A DNA stretch of 64,000 bases from Aminobacter aganoensis (GTDB taxonomy: Bacteria; Pseudomonadota; Alphaproteobacteria; Rhizobiales; Rhizobiaceae): NCBI RefSeq assembly GCF_014206975.1, contig NZ_JACHOU010000002.1, positions 372,001-436,000 of the forward strand, read 5' to 3'. Position 1 is the first letter of the stretch, and every line of letters begins with the position of its first letter. The notes under the pieces are model-generated. The model was not told the DNA's origin and ran no database searches. It saw only the letters and a list, made by a program, of their open reading frames with translations. The position numbers and the translations under genes are program-made. Positions 54,328 through 62,831 of the stretch are shown one piece after another.

Positions 54328-55178
54328 AGGCCCTCATGCTTCGCGATGAACAGCCGATCTCGGAAGATGTAGACGAGCAGCACGAACACCGCGACGAGAA
54401 GAACCAGAGTGAAGAGGCTGATCCCAAGCGATGTCGAAATCGATTGACCGCTCTCGATCGCACTGGAGACCTCATATAGCTGACTGCCGATGCCGGAAGA
54501 CGCCAGACCACCAGCGAACAGGCTGGCTTTGCCGATGTTCGAACGTGACGCAGGTTTTCCGATTTCCGAGACCTCGCCCTCGCCCCAGATCGCGACAGCG
54601 CGGCGGAAGGCGGCGCGGCGGTCAGCCAGACCGTTGTATCCGCCGTTGACCTTGCGGGTGACGCCGCGGATGTCGTTTCGGTCGGCCGGCGCGTTGCAGC
54701 CGTTCATCACCCAAAAGGCAATGGCGGCGCGGACCCCGTTCTTCGGGTCGAGCAGCAGGTCGGGGTCGCCTTCGAGATCGAGCCCCATTTCCCGGCCGAT
54801 GGCGCGGTAATTGTCGCGTCCGGTGATCTGCTTCGGGCCGCGGCCCCGATAGCGCCAGCCGTCGCCAGGCTTCTCGTTGCCCATGCGACCGCCGTAGACC
54901 TTGTTGGCCAACGCCTGCGGGTTGTTGGCGAAGGGTTCGGCCGATTGCAAGGTCGGGAACCGCTTCGGCCAGACCGCGCACAGCCGGGAAGCCGAGTACC
55001 TGAGATTTTCCTCAGCCACCCGAAGCCCGCCGCTCTCGACGAATATCTGCGCCATGAAATGGCTGATGCGCAGCGGCGTATCGATGCCAGCAGCTTCCAT
55101 TGCCGGCCAGGCATCGGCCAGCGCCTTGATGAGCGCCGGCTTGCCGCCGGGCGCGAACGCCTTCAGCTTGTTCAGCAT
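54324..55178 (-). CDS. Glycoside hydrolase family 19 endolysin with C-terminal membrane anchor
   Basis: The protein has 284 residues. Residues 1-205 match phage GH19 endolysins: RISHFMAQIFVESGGLRVAE (catalytic Glu about 48), RYRGRGPKQITGRDNYRAI and VTRKVNGGYNGLADRRAAF. Residues 245-275 are a strongly hydrophobic helix (LFTLVLLVAVFVLLVYIF) followed by a basic tail, which would tether the enzyme to the inner membrane. There is no N-terminal signal peptide. It is the first gene of the lysis cassette. Confidence 0.9.
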   Translation of the reverse strand: MLNKLKAFAPGGKPALIKALADAWPAMEAAGIDTPLRISHFMAQIFVESGGLRVAEENLRYSASRLCAVWPKRFPTLQSAEPFANNPQALANKVYGGRMGNEKPGDGWRYRGRGPKQITGRDNYRAIGREMGLDLEGDPDLLLDPKNGVRAAIAFWVMNGCNAPADRNDIRGVTRKVNGGYNGLADRRAAFRRAVAIWGEGEVSEIGKPASRSNIGKASLFAGGLASSGIGSQLYEVSSAIESGQSISTSLGISLFTLVLLVAVFVLLVYIFRDRLFIAKHEGL

Positions 55179-55238
55179 GTCAAAATCCTGATTGGTGGGG
55201 AAAGGCGGCCGCTTTCGGCGCGGCGCGAATTCGGCTAT

Positions 55239-55562
55239 ATGTCAGCTCTCATGGCTGAGCGCGATTTCGACAAGCAATTCGACCTTGAACCTTCCGAGTT
55301 TCGCCGGGAGGATCAGCCCGAGCCGTTTTTTGGCTTCGGCGCGCCGGACTGGTCAGTTCTCGTGATCCAGATCGGGATCGGAATTTATGTCGCCAGGTGG
55401 TCGCACTGGCTTGTCGATACGCTAACCGACAAACACGGGCTGTTGGTTGGACTCGCTATTTTCGGCGTGATCGCTTGCGCCGGGATTTACGCGCTCAAGC
55501 TCATCGGCGATCTGATAATCTTTCTCGTACCCGCTCCTCGGCCGCCACGCCCCCCGCAATAA
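55239..55562 (+). CDS. Plus-strand membrane protein at the edge of the virion gene block
   Basis: This encodes 107 residues from the ATG at 55239; another ATG is at 55251. Two hydrophobic segments are visible: WSVLVIQIGIGIYVARW and LVGLAIFGVIACAGIYALKL. It ends with a Pro-rich tail (PAPRPPRPPQ). It is divergent from the endolysin and overlaps the end of the next minus-strand gene by 62 bp. This orientation suggests a moron. The function is unknown; the overlap lowers confidence. Confidence 0.6.
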   Translation: MSALMAERDFDKQFDLEPSEFRREDQPEPFFGFGAPDWSVLVIQIGIGIYVARWSHWLVDTLTDKHGLLVGLAIFGVIACAGIYALKLIGDLIIFLVPAPRPPRPPQ

Positions 55563-57210
55563 ACGGTCGGGCATGATTTGGTAGCGCCGGCGCGGTCGCG
55601 GTACTCCCGCCGGTCACAACACCATCACGCAGTCGCTCGACAGCCGTCAGGGCGGCACGATCCTTCGCTGCCCCCGCTGCGGCGCCGGCCAGCGGAACCA
55701 CGATGTTGCCACCCGGGAACATGCTGCCGACAAGCTGCCCAAGCGTGATGCTGACCGGGCCACGCGGCGCGAACTTCGACAATGCATTGACGACCTTGGA
55801 CGGCGAGCCACCCTTGGCCATCTGCCGGATCAGGGAGACCTCGGCGTCGGAAAAGCCTTTGACCTTTCCCTTCTGGATCTGGGTGTAGAGCGATTCCATC
55901 TCGGACCGCACCGCATTGGCAAAGCCGGATTGGGTGTACTTGCCGGAGCCCTTGCGCTCGGCGTTGTCGAGGATGTTCTCGACGATCTCGGTCTTTTTCG
56001 CCTGAGCCCAGGTTTCGCGGGCTTTCTTCAAGAGCTTGATGCCGTTGCCATCACCGGTGAAGTCCGTCGATCTGGCGTTGTCGGCGAAGTCGTCCAGAAC
56101 CCGCTTCATCGCGCCAAGTGTGCGGGCATCGTTTGCGCTGGCGCCCTTGATCTCCTTGCCGAGCACCTGGCGGAATTCCTCGAAATCTTCGAGCGACATC
56201 TTGCCGGTGAAAAGGTCATCCATTTCGTCAAGGTAGCCGGCCGTCTTCGGCCGCAGCTTTTCGTTGGGCTTGCCGACAGCAAGCTTGAGACGCTTCCCGA
56301 GCCGTTCGACTGCGGTATCGTTGAAATCCACCCCGGCCATTTCCGAGGCGGCAAACTGGTCGCTGGCGGCATCCTTGAGCTCGCGCGACGTCGTCGCAGC
56401 AGTCGAAGCCGGCGCGTTCTTCTTCGCCAGAAGCTGCGAAATCTTGCTGCCAACAACTTCCATGGTTCCCCCTGTCGCCGCGCCAAAGGCAGCACCAGCC
56501 AGCCCGCCAGAAATCCGCTCTCCGGGGTCGGCTTCACCGGAACCGTAGAGCGCGCCGTAGCCGGCACCCTCAAGCGCGGCCGCGCCGGTCTTGCCAACCA
56601 AGGGCAAATCCTTTCCGGCGACGGTGACGCCGCTTTTCGCCAGCGTGCCCCCGAGTGCCAAGCCGCCGGCAGTCTCACCTACGCCCGATGCTACCGGGAA
56701 GGCATCCCGGCGAGCGTCCTTCCGGTCGTCTAGCTGTTCCTGCTTCCTGGTATAGGCGCGGCCCATATCGAAGCCCTCGCCTTTCACAGCGTCTATCGCA
56801 GCGTCGATCGGCGACAGAAGGGCCGCGGTGATCTCGTCGTCGTAACCGCCGAAAACGCCGGCATGCGAGCCCTCAGTGACAGCATCGAAGCGCGAGCCTC
56901 CGTAGGCATCGGCTTTCGCCTTGTGAGATGCCTCGGCCTGTTCGCGCGCGGCCCTGATCTTGGCGCCGGCGCCCGCCATCCATTCGGTCTCGAAATCCCG
57001 TTTCCCTCCATCGACCAGTGCCTTGCCGGTCTCGATGAGGCTATCCGGGATGGGCGACTGGCGATCTTCGTCCGAGAGACCTGCTGAACCGCCGCCATAC
57101 TTCTCCCACGGCTTGCCTGCGCCACCGGTGGCCAAGGGCATAGCATCCGATCCAGTCTGGTCGGCCGTTTCACCGCCCGTCTTGGCGTACTTGTCCCAAG
57201 GTCCGGCCAT
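55501..57210 (-). CDS. Large phage virion protein with PW(D/E)KY repeats, possible ejected protein
   Basis: This encodes 569 residues from the ATG at 57210, whose A is the last base of the previous stop (TGATG). The N-terminus carries two copies of PWDKYAK/PWEKYGG (about 4 and 37). Long Ala/Gly-rich stretches follow (VGETAGGLALGGTLA, GAGYGALYGS). A helical C-terminal half (LGKRLKLAVGKPNEKLRPKT) ends in AAAGAAKDRAALTAVERL. The layout resembles internal proteins of podovirus-like phages ejected with DNA. There is no database family I can name. Confidence 0.75.
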   Translation of the reverse strand: MAGPWDKYAKTGGETADQTGSDAMPLATGGAGKPWEKYGGGSAGLSDEDRQSPIPDSLIETGKALVDGGKRDFETEWMAGAGAKIRAAREQAEASHKAKADAYGGSRFDAVTEGSHAGVFGGYDDEITAALLSPIDAAIDAVKGEGFDMGRAYTRKQEQLDDRKDARRDAFPVASGVGETAGGLALGGTLAKSGVTVAGKDLPLVGKTGAAALEGAGYGALYGSGEADPGERISGGLAGAAFGAATGGTMEVVGSKISQLLAKKNAPASTAATTSRELKDAASDQFAASEMAGVDFNDTAVERLGKRLKLAVGKPNEKLRPKTAGYLDEMDDLFTGKMSLEDFEEFRQVLGKEIKGASANDARTLGAMKRVLDDFADNARSTDFTGDGNGIKLLKKARETWAQAKKTEIVENILDNAERKGSGKYTQSGFANAVRSEMESLYTQIQKGKVKGFSDAEVSLIRQMAKGGSPSKVVNALSKFAPRGPVSITLGQLVGSMFPGGNIVVPLAGAAAGAAKDRAALTAVERLRDGVVTGGSTATAPALPNHARPFIAGGVAAEERVRERLSDRR

Positions 57211-58283
57211 CAGCGCGCGATCTCCCAATTGTTCTGGTCAGCCGGGTCGCCGCCCTTGAAGCGATAGCCGCCATCGATCGTGCCGACCTTCGGAGCGCCG
57301 GCTGTCGCCACCGAGGGGAACAGCGGGTTCTGCTCGCTCCACGATGCCAGTTCTTCATCGAACCCGGCGTCGATCCGGCCCTCGTTGCCCTTGGCGTAGT
57401 CGCGGGCCAGCTTTGCGATCTGGATCTTGCGCTGGGCGATCTTCTTCTGCACCTCGATCAAAGCACGATTACCCTGAGGGGTATTGCCCAACGTCGGCAC
57501 CTGGTCGGTGACGAAATCGCGGTCGGCGTTCGAAAAGCCCGACCCAAGCGACCCACCCATGCTGTCGAGCGCTGCCTGCTTGGCCATGGCGTTGAAGGTT
57601 TCGGTTGACGAAACCGATTCCGGGTCAGCACCCATGGCGACCGCAGCCCGCTTCAGTTTGGTGACGATCTCGGCGCCGCTTCCCGAGTAGAAGTTCGGGT
57701 CTTCCATGGACTTCGCCATGACATTGAGGGCAGTAATGGTGCGATTGGCCGCCTTCTCGTCATCCTGGGATGCCATGAAGCGCTTGCCGTATTCTTCGCC
57801 GACGGTCTTGTCGTAACCGCGCTCGCCGCCGACATTGACCGTGGTCCCCTCGCCGCCGACCGCCGAAATCTTGCCTTTGGTCTCGCCGGATTCATCGATC
57901 TGGTATGCCTTGCCGGCATCGAGACCGGCGGCCTTCTTCTCCTCGGCGGTGAGGAGCCGAAATCCAGCCTTCGGTGCCACGGTGACAGCCTTGCCGCTCG
58001 CGTCGGTCAATTCTTCGACGCGCGAGCCTTTCCTGACACCATACTTGCCGCCACCCATGTCGATCAGGTCGCCCTGGGCATTTTCGCGCTGGAACGCTCT
58101 GGTTTTTTCGTTCTCTTCAGCGTCGAAACGTCGGGCGGTGGCGGCTTCGTCCGAGCGGAATTTCATCTCCCGCTGGGCGCGCACCTCTTCAAGCGCAGCC
58201 TCGCGCTGAGCCTTGGCCTGTTCCAGTTGAGCGGAACCATAGCCCTGCATGGCGCCGCCGGCGATCATGGCAAACCCGACCAT
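57210..58283 (-). CDS. Phage structural protein, coiled-coil N-terminus
   Basis: The protein has 357 residues. Residues 15-75 form a charged coiled coil (QLEQAKAQREAALEEVRAQR, KFRSDEAATARRFDAEENEK). The middle has Gly-rich turns (GGEGTTVNVGGERGYDKTV). The C-terminal part (SNADRDFVTDQVPTLGNTPQ) recalls phage internal or adaptor proteins. Stop and start overlap with both neighbours, so it is part of one late transcript. The function is inferred from context only. Confidence 0.75.
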   Translation of the reverse strand: MVGFAMIAGGAMQGYGSAQLEQAKAQREAALEEVRAQREMKFRSDEAATARRFDAEENEKTRAFQRENAQGDLIDMGGGKYGVRKGSRVEELTDASGKAVTVAPKAGFRLLTAEEKKAAGLDAGKAYQIDESGETKGKISAVGGEGTTVNVGGERGYDKTVGEEYGKRFMASQDDEKAANRTITALNVMAKSMEDPNFYSGSGAEIVTKLKRAAVAMGADPESVSSTETFNAMAKQAALDSMGGSLGSGFSNADRDFVTDQVPTLGNTPQGNRALIEVQKKIAQRKIQIAKLARDYAKGNEGRIDAGFDEELASWSEQNPLFPSVATAGAPKVGTIDGGYRFKGGDPADQNNWEIAR

Positions 58284-58912
58284 TACTGCATGCCCTCCAT
58301 GAGGCCGCCATGCGGCGCGTTCGTTCCCGGATCGGCCTGTACTTCGCGGGGCTCGTCGCCGGCCGCATCTTCTTCTGACAGGCGACGGAACATCGCCTCG
58401 AGCTGTCCGTCCTGGTCAGCCCTCATGAGCTGATCCAGGTCCTGCGCAACAGCGGCTTCGTCGAGTTGACCGGATTGCTGCAGCATCTCGCGGTAGAGGT
58501 CGAGCGCCTTGAAATACGCACCTTCCAGCCCGTCGCGATCCTCGCCGAAGTCATGAATTCCCGCCTCGGAAGCGAGATTGGCGAGGTCTTCGAACACAGC
58601 CGTACCGGCGTGAAGCAGGACGTCGCCGGAAAGTTTGGTGCCGGCCTGCTGAGCCGCGCCAGCCACTCGCCCGATGATCATCGTTGCGGCGCGCGCCAGC
58701 CCTTCCTTCGGGTCGCCTTCGCCCTGTAGAAGACCAAGCACCTGCGGGAGCATTTGCTGGTTGTAGATCAGTTCGAATGCGCGCCCGATGAACCGTTCGT
58801 AGTCTGCCTGTTCTTCGGGGCTGGCTTGCACGGATTCGCCGAGCCCGCCCTGTACCGGCTGGGCACCATCAGGCATCGGCGCTGGCGCGTTAGCCATGTC
58901 TTGCTGATCCAT
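58283..58912 (-). CDS. Phage virion-associated protein, acidic and helical
   Basis: The protein has 209 residues, acidic, with helices (RFIGRAFELIYNQQMLPQVL, LARAATMIIGRVAGAAQQAG). It lacks a signal peptide and known motifs. It sits between coiled-coil and muralytic virion genes, with start and stop overlapping the next gene by one base. A structural or chaperone role is likely from context alone. Confidence 0.7.
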   Translation of the reverse strand: MDQQDMANAPAPMPDGAQPVQGGLGESVQASPEEQADYERFIGRAFELIYNQQMLPQVLGLLQGEGDPKEGLARAATMIIGRVAGAAQQAGTKLSGDVLLHAGTAVFEDLANLASEAGIHDFGEDRDGLEGAYFKALDLYREMLQQSGQLDEAAVAQDLDQLMRADQDGQLEAMFRRLSEEDAAGDEPREVQADPGTNAPHGGLMEGMQ

Positions 58913-58958
58913 GTCGGCAGTCCTTTCAGATCAACTGATTTCGATGTATTTTGGAGCG

Positions 58959-59282
58959 ATGAAGATGCTTCTCGCCTCGATTGCCTTGCTTACCAGCGCC
59001 GCATCGGCCTCTGCCGGTTGCGCCAACTATGAGGACGGGTCGACCGACGGCCCGGCTCCGCGAGCAACGATCTGCATCGGAGCGGCTTGCGAAGAGACAA
59101 CCGTCACGTTCCAGTGTGGCAACATCAACGGCGCCCAGTATGGTTTTGCCAACGGGCTGCAAGTCGATTTCGACAAGGACGGGAAGGCCTCGGCGTCGCG
59201 CCAAACATCGCCCGTCGATCCGGCGTCCCTGAAATGCACCGAAATCGACCCCGACGCCTGCTTCCCTGCCATCAAAGGCTAG
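58959..59282 (+). CDS. Secreted small protein encoded as a moron on the opposite strand
   Basis: This encodes 107 residues from the ATG at 58959 with TTGGAGCG just upstream. The signal peptide KMLLASIALLTSAASASA is cut before GCANYEDGSTDG. The mature protein has six Cys (GCANYE, ICIGAACEE, FQCGN, LKCTEID, DACF), which suggests disulphides in the periplasm. It lies between two minus-strand virion genes and overlaps one by 4 bp at the tail. This is the hallmark of a moron expressed in the lysogen. The function is unknown. Confidence 0.8.
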   Translation: MKMLLASIALLTSAASASAGCANYEDGSTDGPAPRATICIGAACEETTVTFQCGNINGAQYGFANGLQVDFDKDGKASASRQTSPVDPASLKCTEIDPDACFPAIKG

Positions 59283-60997
59283 GACTGCCCTGACACACTG
59301 AAACCGGCGCCCCATTTTTCGGCCGGCGTCGGACGCTTCACCGGGTCCACGAATGCGAGGTAGGTTTCCTCGAACCTTTCAGGCGTCGGCGGCGTCACCT
59401 TCTGGTCATCCTTTGGCTTCTTGACACGGTCTGGCCGGTCGCTTCCGCCTGATCCCATCAGGACCGAGCCATTCTTGCCGCCACCATTCGCGAAATCGTC
59501 GGCGATCCGCTGTCCGATTGTACGGTTGCCGGTGAGTGCCAGGCCAGCATTCAGAACGGTTGCCGCGGTCCCAACTCCAGGGAGCATGCCGGCCAAGACA
59601 TCGATGCCATTCGCCAGAATAGGCGATCCGGGCTTCTGGACCGGGTCTGGGACGGGCATTGCGTCACCAACGACAGGGCCAGTGCCGCCGCCGGTGGCCG
59701 CACGGTTGGGGGCAGACACTGGTGCTGGCCGCGGCACGGTTTCAGCGACGCGCGTCACAGGATTGATCGGCGCGAAACCCCGGTTTAATCCGTAGTCTTC
59801 ATAGGCCGCGACCTGTTTCGGCGAAAGGCCACCACTTGCCTTCGATCCGCCGAGGTAGCTTTCGGCGAACCGGTCTGCTGATGGCCGCGCCGACGGAAGG
59901 CTCGCGACCGTCGAAGGAAGATCAGGCGACGACCGGCCGTTGGTCCGAACGGACACGATACCATGGTCAACAAGGTCCTTCGCCATACCCCTGACGGTCG
60001 CGTAGTCAACGCCCGCCTTGTCGATGCCGTTCCTGTCGTAGTAGCTCTTCCCATCCTTGGTCGCGAGGGATGCCCACTCCCTGGCGAGCTCATTCGCGAA
60101 CGCATCGACGTCGATCTGGCCGTTGACCGTGGCGCGGTCGGCGCGCTGTTGGAAGAGCTCCTGAGCGAGCTTGTCCTGCATTTCCGGAGTGAACTTTTCA
60201 TCGAGCACCCCGAGTTTCGTTGCGGCGTTGGCAAGAGTTGTGTTCTTGAACTGATACCCGCCAAGCACATTCGAGAGGTGGCCTTGCGCTTTGAGGCCGC
60301 CAGCCATCGCAATGGCCTCCCGAACCGTCAGGCTCGTGAGGTCCGCATAATCGTTCGGGCCGCCGCCAACGAGGCGATTATAGGGGTTGGTGACGCCTGC
60401 CTCGGCACTTCGAATGGTCGCCAGCGCGCTTTCGCGAGCCAGATCCGCCATCGACTTGTTTTCAGCAGCACGTGCCCTCGAAGCCAGGTCCGTTGCCCGA
60501 TACTGGCCATAGTCCTGCATCGACTTGATTTCAGATGCCCTCGCAGAGGTCATCAGCCCGCCGGTAGGTGTTGCGGGCGTCGTCCTGGCGCCAAGCGACC
60601 TGTCGATCTCGCGTTCCGTGGCATGACCGCCTATCGTCGGCGAAAACCCCGTGGCTGTCGTGGTCCTGTTGGACGACGACATCGGGCCGGCACCAGTGGC
60701 GCGGTTGCCGGCCGAATTCAGGCCAGTGCTACGCTCCGAACCAACCGAGCGTTCGCTGAGCGATCGGTCGATTTCGCGTCGATCGGAGCCGACAGACGAC
60801 GTTGACGCCCGGTCGGGCCGATCACTGCTCGCCGAACTCGACCGGGAGGTCGTCGAGCGGCTTCCTGTCGACCTGTCGATCTCGCGTTCCGAAGCATGGT
60901 TGCTGGTGCCGCCACCGCTGGATTTGGTGCCAGATGACGACGATTTGCTCGTCGACTTGCTAGACCTGTTCGCGTTTTCCGCGTCGAGCATACCCAT
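59279..60997 (-). CDS. Virion-associated muralytic protein with Ser-rich REIDRS repeats
   Basis: The protein has 572 residues. The first 150 are very Ser/Thr-rich and carry three REIDRS repeats (about residues 38, 74 and 128). Residues about 195-305 resemble the lysozyme-like fold of phage muramidases: RSAEAGVTNPYNRLVGGGPN, then LGGYQFKNTTLANAATKLGV and MQDKLAQELFQQRAD, where the first Glu could be catalytic. The C-terminal third is Pro/Ala/Gly-rich. It likely opens peptidoglycan during DNA entry. Its stop overlaps the moron gene. Confidence 0.75.
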   Translation of the reverse strand: MGMLDAENANRSSKSTSKSSSSGTKSSGGGTSNHASEREIDRSTGSRSTTSRSSSASSDRPDRASTSSVGSDRREIDRSLSERSVGSERSTGLNSAGNRATGAGPMSSSNRTTTATGFSPTIGGHATEREIDRSLGARTTPATPTGGLMTSARASEIKSMQDYGQYRATDLASRARAAENKSMADLARESALATIRSAEAGVTNPYNRLVGGGPNDYADLTSLTVREAIAMAGGLKAQGHLSNVLGGYQFKNTTLANAATKLGVLDEKFTPEMQDKLAQELFQQRADRATVNGQIDVDAFANELAREWASLATKDGKSYYDRNGIDKAGVDYATVRGMAKDLVDHGIVSVRTNGRSSPDLPSTVASLPSARPSADRFAESYLGGSKASGGLSPKQVAAYEDYGLNRGFAPINPVTRVAETVPRPAPVSAPNRAATGGGTGPVVGDAMPVPDPVQKPGSPILANGIDVLAGMLPGVGTAATVLNAGLALTGNRTIGQRIADDFANGGGKNGSVLMGSGGSDRPDRVKKPKDDQKVTPPTPERFEETYLAFVDPVKRPTPAEKWGAGFSVSGQS

Positions 60998-61638
60998 CAG
61001 CCGGCCACCCTTACGATGCGCTTCGACTGCGGATCGTAGTCATAGCGGAAGCGCTGGGATGCGGCCTTCGGCGCGCCTGGCATTGCCTGTGCTGCAGGCT
61101 GCTGTGGTGCCGTTGCAGCCGGCGGCGGGGTGGTGTTGCCGGCAAAGGCTGCATCCGGCACGTTGTAGGAGTCCGTGATCCTCTGTTCCTTGGCGCGCAG
61201 GAACCCGCGGTCTTTTTCCTGCTCTTCGGAATAGGCGTCGAGCTTGGCCTTCTCCATCAGACCTCCGCCGATTCCGGAAATCAATCCGGCTCCGGTTTCC
61301 GATTTCAGGAAGTCGAGCAAGCCACCCCCAGCCTTGCCAAGCGGCGAAAGCCCCGTGGCAGTCGCGGCCGGCGCGAGCCCTGCAGATGAGAACAATCCGC
61401 CTGCCGCCTGAGCCATGCCAGGCGGACCGAACAGATTGCCGGCGATCTTCGAGGCACCACTCAGGATATTGCCAAGCACCCCGCCGCCGCTGGCGATGCT
61501 GCCGAGCCCGCCGGCACCTGCCGCAGCGCCACCGGTGAAGACGGATGCACCCACGCCAAGAACCGCCTTTCCGACCTTGGCCACGCCGGAAACGACGGAG
61601 GTGAAAGCCTTTCCGATTGATGAAACCACACCGCTCAT
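60997..61638 (-). CDS. Gly/Ala-rich phage protein, membrane-active N-terminus
   Basis: The protein has 213 residues. The N-terminal 130 residues are hydrophobic and Gly-rich (VSGVAKVGKAVLGVGASVFT, GGAAAGAGGLGSIASGGGVL), resembling phage proteins that insert into membranes. A charged helix (AKLDAYSEEQEKDRGFLRAK) and a Pro/Ala-rich linker follow, then a basic C-terminus. It overlaps the start of the muralytic gene by one base. An internal or ejected virion role is inferred. Confidence 0.7.
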   Translation of the reverse strand: MSGVVSSIGKAFTSVVSGVAKVGKAVLGVGASVFTGGAAAGAGGLGSIASGGGVLGNILSGASKIAGNLFGPPGMAQAAGGLFSSAGLAPAATATGLSPLGKAGGGLLDFLKSETGAGLISGIGGGLMEKAKLDAYSEEQEKDRGFLRAKEQRITDSYNVPDAAFAGNTTPPPAATAPQQPAAQAMPGAPKAASQRFRYDYDPQSKRIVRVAG

Positions 61639-61651
61639 TCTCTATCCCTAC

Positions 61652-62242
61652 CTATTCTAGCCATCGCCAAGTCTTGCGATACATAATGTCCCCGATAGTC
61701 GCCCGGTTGACGCCATAGCGCGCACCGATTTTGGCGAATGACATGGTGCCCCTCATTGTTCGAATCTCTCTGACAGAATCGCTCGTGAGCACGGCATTCC
61801 ATACTTTCTCGCCGCGAACCTCTGTCCCATGCACCAGCCTATCGGCCATGTTTTCCGTTTGGGTAGCCCACCGCGTATGCAATGGTGCACAACAGCCGTC
61901 TCGGCCTTTCCCGCAGTTATGTGCGGCTAGATGATCAGGGGTTGGTGGAGGCCCGTTTACAACTTCGCACGCCATCCGATGAACTGGTCGATCCTTTGAC
62001 TTGCCGTCCCAGATAAAGCCGTAGCCGTGCGTGTTTCTTTGGAACGGCCAAATCAGGCATTCATCGCCGACATACGGGACAACCACTTCCCTGAAAAAAC
62101 GCTGTGATGCGCCCTTCTCAGTCCCCGTGAATTGCAGCGGATCGCCGTGCGTCCTCCATCGACCATAGTGGAGGCGACACCATCCACGAGAAAGATGTCG
62201 CTTGCCGCAACCGGGAATCGAGCATATTCGGGAATTAGCCAT
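61652..62242 (-). CDS. Zinc-finger HNH-like endonuclease, copy A
   Basis: This encodes 196 residues from the ATG at 62242. The N-terminus holds a Cys/His cluster (SRICSIPGCGKRHLSRGWC, then RLHYGRWRTHGDPL). The HNH-like part lies around residues 88-140, with HRMACEVVNGPPPTPDHLAA, HNCGKGRDGCCAPLHTRWAT and ENMADRLVHGT. The C-terminal KIGARYGVNRATIGDIMYRK is a helix-turn-helix typical of homing endonucleases. It lies free between virion genes. A related copy in inverted orientation starts at 63753. Confidence 0.85.
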   Translation of the reverse strand: MANSRICSIPGCGKRHLSRGWCRLHYGRWRTHGDPLQFTGTEKGASQRFFREVVVPYVGDECLIWPFQRNTHGYGFIWDGKSKDRPVHRMACEVVNGPPPTPDHLAAHNCGKGRDGCCAPLHTRWATQTENMADRLVHGTEVRGEKVWNAVLTSDSVREIRTMRGTMSFAKIGARYGVNRATIGDIMYRKTWRWLE

Positions 62243-62338
62243 CTGACACCTCATTCGTGTTGGCTTGGTTAGGGCTGAGGCGGTGTTGCAAGCACCAAAT
62301 CAGCCCGCTATTGATAGCATTTTCAGTGTTTTTTTCAA

Positions 62339-62827
62339 TCACTTACGCAGTTCGAGCCGGCTGATCAGGCCGTACTGCTTGAAGCCGATCTGCGCCAAAA
62401 GACGCGACGTGACGGCCGGGTCATCGGCAATAATCGCCGTGGTGCCGCAATGGACCTCGACAACGGCAGGATTGGCTTCGGCCCATCCGACCATGCCCTT
62501 CATGAGGCCTATCGCATCGCGCGGGTCCGCATGTTCATTGACCAGCCAGAACAGGTCGGTTGCCATCAGCCTGTTGCCGATCGAGTACACGCGGGTCAGT
62601 GTGCCAAGGATCAGCCCGTCAATGCTGGCGCCGCTATCGACAACACAGACCCAACATGCGCCGCCGTGCTTCTGGCCGTGGCGCTGGATCGAGGCCAGGA
62701 GAAGCCGCTTCGCTTCGGGCTCATCGATCTCGGCGATGCCGGTACGAGCGTAATGCGTCTTCATGTACGATTGCTGCAAAAGACGCACGATTGCCGGAAT
62801 ATCAGAGAATGTCGCCGGTCTGATCAT
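62339..62827 (-). CDS. Phage-encoded GNAT acetyltransferase
   Basis: This encodes 162 residues from the ATG at 62827. It begins IRPATFSDIPAIVRLLQQSY, a typical GNAT start, and continues LILGTLTRVYSIGNRLMATD and DLFWLVNEHADPRDAIGLMK. The acetyl-CoA loop is not perfectly canonical. GNATs of this kind are sometimes found among virion genes of podovirus-like phages, with unknown targets. It lies 4 bp after the upstream structural gene, between the inverted HNH copies. Confidence 0.82.
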   Translation of the reverse strand: MIRPATFSDIPAIVRLLQQSYMKTHYARTGIAEIDEPEAKRLLLASIQRHGQKHGGACWVCVVDSGASIDGLILGTLTRVYSIGNRLMATDLFWLVNEHADPRDAIGLMKGMVGWAEANPAVVEVHCGTTAIIADDPAVTSRLLAQIGFKQYGLISRLELRK

Positions 62828-62831
62828 AGTA

